From Thermohalobaculum sp039815685 (GTDB lineage: Bacteria > Pseudomonadota > Alphaproteobacteria > Rhodobacterales > Rhodobacteraceae): a stretch of 64,000 bases of DNA. The number at the start of each line of letters is the position of its first letter. Position 1 is the stretch's first letter. Position numbers and translations under genes: made by a program. The stretch lies in the NCBI GenBank assembly GCA_039815685.1, contig JBCBYV010000001.1:1-64000 (forward strand), given 5' to 3'. Shown here in pieces: positions 60,835 to 64,000 of this stretch. The notes under the pieces are model-generated. The model had not been told where the DNA came from. It did not search any database and saw nothing but the letters and a program-made list of their open reading frames with translations.

Positions 60835-61026
60835 CCGGTTGATTGGCCGGCCGGATCGTTGAGCGAAACAGCGCCCTGATCGGTCCAACCAGCGCCCATT
60901 CCTAGGTCCAGATCTGCGCCCGCTTGACGCGGGCCGCGCTTCCTTGTGAAGAGGCTTATGCGGCGCTCGACGGCCCGCCAGGGCGGCGCACGCCCCCGCA
61001 GAAGCCCGATCCCGGAGGCGAACCCC

Positions 61027-62022
61027 ATGTCTCTCGAACAGCCCTATCTTCTTTTTCTCGGCGACGCGCCGGACCCGTTGGCGGCCAAGGTGGCGCAGGG
61101 TATCCGTGACTGGCGCCCGGGCGTCAGCGTCGGCCAGCTGCGTCTGCCGGGCTGCAACGCGGACATGAAGCTGCCGGACATGACCATCGCCGAGGCGAAG
61201 GCGGCGGGCGCCAAGACCGTGGTCATCGGTGTCGCCAACCGGGGCGGTTTCATCTCTGATGCCTGGCAGCAGGTGTTGGTCGAGGCGATGGAGGCCGGCA
61301 TGGACATCGCCGCTGGCCTTCACACCCTGCTGAGAGACCAGCCGATGCTGACGGAGGCCGCGGCCCGCACCGGCCGCACGCTCCACGACGTGCGCCTGCC
61401 GAGCCAGAAGTACCCCATCGGCGACGGCGCGAAGCGACGGGGCAAGCGCCTCCTCGCCGTCGGCACCGACTGCTCCTGCGGGAAGATGTACACCGCCCTC
61501 GCCATCGAGAAGGCGATGCACGAGGCGGGCATGAACGCGTCGTTCCGCGCGACGGGACAGACCGGTATCCTGATCACGGGCGAGGGCGTGCCGCTGGATG
61601 CGGTCGTGGCTGACTTCATGGCGGGCGCGGTCGAGACGCTGACGCCGGACAACGACGTGCATCACTGGGACATCATCGAAGGGCAGGGGTCGGTCTTCCA
61701 TCCCTCCTATTCTGGCGTGACCATGGCGCTGATCCATGGCGGCCAGGCGGACGCGCTCGTCCTCTGCCATGAGCCGACGCGGACCCACATGCGCGGCCTG
61801 CGGCACTACCCCGCGCGCGAGATCGACGAACTCGGCCCCATGGTCCTGCCGCTTGCCCGCGTGGTAAACCCGGACGTTAAGATCATCGGTGCGTCGATCA
61901 ACACGGCTGCCCTCGATGACGCTGCGGCCGAGAAGTATCTCGAGGAGACGTCGGACCGGCTGGAGATGCCCTGCGTCGATCCCTACCGCCACGGAGCCGC
62001 CGCGCTGGTCGAGGCGCTCTGA
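61027..62022 (+). CDS. dgcN: D-glutamate N-acetyltransferase DgcN (DUF1611)
   Basis: A 331-residue DUF1611-family protein with a P-loop GTDCSCGKM (about residue 145) and a conserved HYPAREIDELGPM segment. DgcN proteins act with DgcA in catabolism of D-glutamate through an N-acetyl intermediate. ATG 61027 has GGAGG 8 bp upstream; the longer frame is non-homologous. Its stop shares a base with dgcA (TGATG), showing tight coupling. Confidence 0.88.
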   Translation: MSLEQPYLLFLGDAPDPLAAKVAQGIRDWRPGVSVGQLRLPGCNADMKLPDMTIAEAKAAGAKTVVIGVANRGGFISDAWQQVLVEAMEAGMDIAAGLHTLLRDQPMLTEAAARTGRTLHDVRLPSQKYPIGDGAKRRGKRLLAVGTDCSCGKMYTALAIEKAMHEAGMNASFRATGQTGILITGEGVPLDAVVADFMAGAVETLTPDNDVHHWDIIEGQGSVFHPSYSGVTMALIHGGQADALVLCHEPTRTHMRGLRHYPAREIDELGPMVLPLARVVNPDVKIIGASINTAALDDAAAEKYLEETSDRLEMPCVDPYRHGAAALVEAL

Positions 62023-63020
62023 TGCCGACCCTCGCGGTCGAGACGCGGCGCTTCGCGCTGCGCGAGACCTTCACGATCAGCCGCGGCTCCCGCACGCATG
62101 TCACGGTGGTCGAGGCGCGTTTGACCGTGGACGGCATGACGGGGCGCGGCGAATGCGTGCCCTATCCGCGCTACGATGAAACGCCGGAGGGCGTGACCGG
62201 GGCAATCGAGGCGATGCGCGGCGCCCTCGATACCGGCCTTGATCGTGAAGCGCTGCAGGAGGCGATGCCGGCCGGTGCCGCCCGCAACGCGCTCGACCTC
62301 GCCTTCTGGGACCTCGAGGCGAAACGGGCCGGCAAGCGCGTTTGGGAGCTTCCCGGCTACGCCGCCCTCGGCGGCCAGCCGCCGGCCCCGGTGCCCTCAT
62401 GCTACACGCTCTCCATCGACACGCCCGACAATATGCGCGCGGCCGCGGCGAAAAACGCGGCGCGCCCGCTCCTCAAGATCAAGCTCGGTGCGGGGCCTGA
62501 AGACATGGACCGGATGGCTGCCGTACGTGAGGGCGCCCCCGATGCCCGCCTGGTGATCGACGCGAATGAGGGTTGGAGCACAACGGACTACGAGGCGCAT
62601 GTGCCGGCGCTGCAGTCCCTTGGCGTCGAACTCATTGAGCAGCCGGTGCACGAGAACGACGACGCCGCCCTCGCCGGCATCGCTCATCCAGTCCCCCTCT
62701 GCGCCGACGAGAGCTGCCACACCCGTGCGTCGCTCGACCGCCTGGAGGGCCGCTACGAGATCGTGAATATCAAGCTCGACAAGACCGGCGGACTGACGGA
62801 GGCGCTGGCACTGAAGGAAGAGGCGGAGAAGCGGGGTTTCGGGGTCATGGTGGGCTGCATGATGTCCTCTTCGCTCGGCGTCGCGCCTGCGGTGCTGGTG
62901 GCCGGTGGTGCCAGGATTGCCGATCTCGACCCGCCGATGCTGCTGGGCGAGGATCGCGATCCGGCGCTCGCGGTCGAGGCCTCGACGGTGGCGCCGCCGG
63001 CGCCCGCGCTCTGGGGCTGA
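62022..63020 (+). CDS. dgcA: N-acetyl-D-glutamate racemase DgcA (enolase superfamily)
   Basis: A 332-residue enolase-superfamily epimerase of the dipeptide-epimerase type. The catalytic KxK is in LLKIKLGAG, metal ligands are Asp in VIDANEGW, Glu in ELIEQPV and Asp in CADESC, and the opposing Lys is in IKLDKTGG. With DgcN it converts D-glutamate to L-glutamate. It could be misannotated as an L-Ala-D/L-Glu epimerase; the fused context with dgcN favours DgcA. Confidence 0.88.
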   Translation: MPTLAVETRRFALRETFTISRGSRTHVTVVEARLTVDGMTGRGECVPYPRYDETPEGVTGAIEAMRGALDTGLDREALQEAMPAGAARNALDLAFWDLEAKRAGKRVWELPGYAALGGQPPAPVPSCYTLSIDTPDNMRAAAAKNAARPLLKIKLGAGPEDMDRMAAVREGAPDARLVIDANEGWSTTDYEAHVPALQSLGVELIEQPVHENDDAALAGIAHPVPLCADESCHTRASLDRLEGRYEIVNIKLDKTGGLTEALALKEEAEKRGFGVMVGCMMSSSLGVAPAVLVAGGARIADLDPPMLLGEDRDPALAVEASTVAPPAPALWG

Positions 63021-63048
63021 CGCGCCCGGCTGGCGGCACGCGCAATTC

Positions 63049-63069
63049 GTCCCGGGCTCGACCCGGGAC
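63049..63069. repeat. REP-like palindrome
   Basis: GTCCCGGG, loop CTCGA, CCCGGGAC: a perfect 8-bp stem in the 96-bp gap between dgcA and the aminotransferase gene, of the same type as the palindromes at 21645 and 46211. Confidence 0.7.
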
Positions 63070-63116
63070 CTCCCGGGAGCCGGCGGAGGCCCCGGAGCCT
63101 GATTGGGAGAGAGAGA

Positions 63117-63971
63117 ATGAGCCGCATCGTCTACGTGAACGGTGAGTTTCTGCCGGAGGAAGACGCGAAGATCTCCGTCTTTGACCGCGGGTTCCTGATG
63201 GCCGACGGGGTCTACGAGGTGACCTCGGTGCTCCAGGGCAAACTCTGCGACTACGAAGGGCACAAGATCCGACTCGCCCGCTCCCTCTCCGAGCTCAAGA
63301 TGGAGAGCCCCGTCACGGACGACGAACTTCTCGACATCCACCGCGAGCTCGTGACCCGCAACGAGCTGCACGAGGGCGTGGTCTATCTCCAGATCACCCG
63401 CGGGGCTGCAGATCGTGACTTTGCCTGGCCCAAGGACGCCAAGCCCGGCATCGTGCTCTTCACTCAGGACAAGGATCTCGAGGAGGCGAAGGCGGCCAAG
63501 ACCGGCATCAAGGTCGTGAGCCAGCCCGACCTCCGCTGGGCGCGGCGGGACATCAAGACGGTCCAGCTTCTCTACCCGAGCTTCGCCAAGATGGCGGCCA
63601 AGGAGCAGGGGGCGGACGACGCCTGGATGGTGGCGGACGATGGCTTTGTCACGGAGGGGACGTCCAACAACGCCTACATCGTGAAGGGCGGCAAGATTAT
63701 CACCCGGCACCTCACGAACGACATCCTGCACGGCATCACCCGCGCTGCGGTGCTGAAGCTCGCGCGCGAGGCGCAGATGCAGGTGGAGGAGCGACCCTTC
63801 ACCATTGCCGAGGCACAGGAGGCCGACGAGGCCTTCATCACGGCCGCCAGCACCTTCGTCTGCCCCGTCGTGTCGGTCGATGGCGTGGCTCTTGGCTCGG
63901 GCGAGCCGGGGCCGGTCGCGCAGCGTCTCCGCGAGATCTACATCTCGGAAGCGCGCGCGCACGCGATTTGA
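63117..63971 (+). CDS. dat: D-amino acid transaminase-like class IV aminotransferase
   Basis: A 284-residue fold-type IV PLP aminotransferase of the D-alanine aminotransferase type. Landmarks are YVNGEFLPEEDAKISVFDRGF, the PLP Lys in RRDIKTVQLLY (about 146) and TEGTSNNAYIV. It moves the amino group of D-amino acids to 2-oxoglutarate, giving D-glutamate, which the neighbouring DgcN/DgcA pair can convert to L-glutamate. It lies 96 bp downstream of dgcA on the same strand. Branched-chain aminotransferase activity is an alternative but less likely by motif and context. The gene ends 29 bp before the window end. Confidence 0.87.
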   Translation: MSRIVYVNGEFLPEEDAKISVFDRGFLMADGVYEVTSVLQGKLCDYEGHKIRLARSLSELKMESPVTDDELLDIHRELVTRNELHEGVVYLQITRGAADRDFAWPKDAKPGIVLFTQDKDLEEAKAAKTGIKVVSQPDLRWARRDIKTVQLLYPSFAKMAAKEQGADDAWMVADDGFVTEGTSNNAYIVKGGKIITRHLTNDILHGITRAAVLKLAREAQMQVEERPFTIAEAQEADEAFITAASTFVCPVVSVDGVALGSGEPGPVAQRLREIYISEARAHAI

Positions 63972-64000
63972 GCCTGAAGGGCGGCCTCACTCCGCAGGGG

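Overview
The window is GC-rich DNA from an alphaproteobacterium, most likely a phototrophic member of the Rhodobacterales or a close relative. The evidence is a peripheral light-harvesting puc operon, perfect Irr-type iron control elements (ICE boxes) in front of two dps genes, a HmuRSTUV-type haem uptake system, a HemP gene, an OxyR/KatG pair, a DgcN/DgcA D-glutamate pair and OpgC/OpgH-type glucan genes. No mobile element, phage, CRISPR array or rRNA was seen. The species cannot be named from this sequence.

Layout. 1-190: low-complexity poly-C ends, probably a contig-edge artefact. 190-800: dps1 (minus strand) with its Irr-type promoter. 1009-6931: a tightly overlapping operon for methylated amine or betaine catabolism (DMGDH-like flavoprotein, MttB-family methyltransferase, TetR regulator, second flavoprotein). 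6957-9580: secreted SH3-like protein, PQQ-type sugar dehydrogenase and a small cytochrome c. 9756-19771: a long minus-strand iron block with a di-haem oxidoreductase, imelysin and DUF1513 protein, then a TonB receptor, HmuS, HmuT, HmuU, HmuV and an IsdG-like haem monooxygenase. 19901-21474: a small unknown gene, dps2 under the same ICE promoter, a DUF1289 protein and hemP. 21748-26812: LysR regulator, isochorismatase-like hydrolase, amidohydrolase and an FMN L-lactate-type dehydrogenase. 26935-33220: two paralogous PAS histidine kinases, then a degenerate adenosylhomocysteinase-like gene beside a SAM methyltransferase. 33842-36491: pucB, pucA, pucC and a translationally coupled unknown protein. 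36582-39870: divergent oxyR and katG. 39977-42701: TPP riboswitch and thiO-thiS-thiG-thiE. 42691-47910: peptide-type ABC importer. 48120-51499: amidase, tRNA-Phe, DUF302 and YeeE-type sulfur transporter. 51673-60834: TPR protein, OpgC-like protein, and an uncharacterised gene set (RibD-type reductase, methyltransferase, glycosyltransferase, degenerate PTPS/QueD homologue, MDR dehydrogenase), then OpgH. 61027-63971: dgcN, dgcA and a class IV (D-amino acid type) aminotransferase.

How the genes work together. Iron is the dominant theme of the first third: haem capture, import, degradation and storage, with both storage genes carrying an identical operator over the probable -10 region. The puc operon encodes an LH2 whose alpha chain has Phe44-Leu45 where B800-850 antennae have two aromatics, so a blue-shifted complex is predicted. 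The best candidates for undescribed biology are the pterin-like cluster at 54788-58899, whose PTPS homologue has lost its catalytic triad; the SAHH-like/methyltransferase pair at 31090-33220; and the three-repeat protein coupled to pucC.
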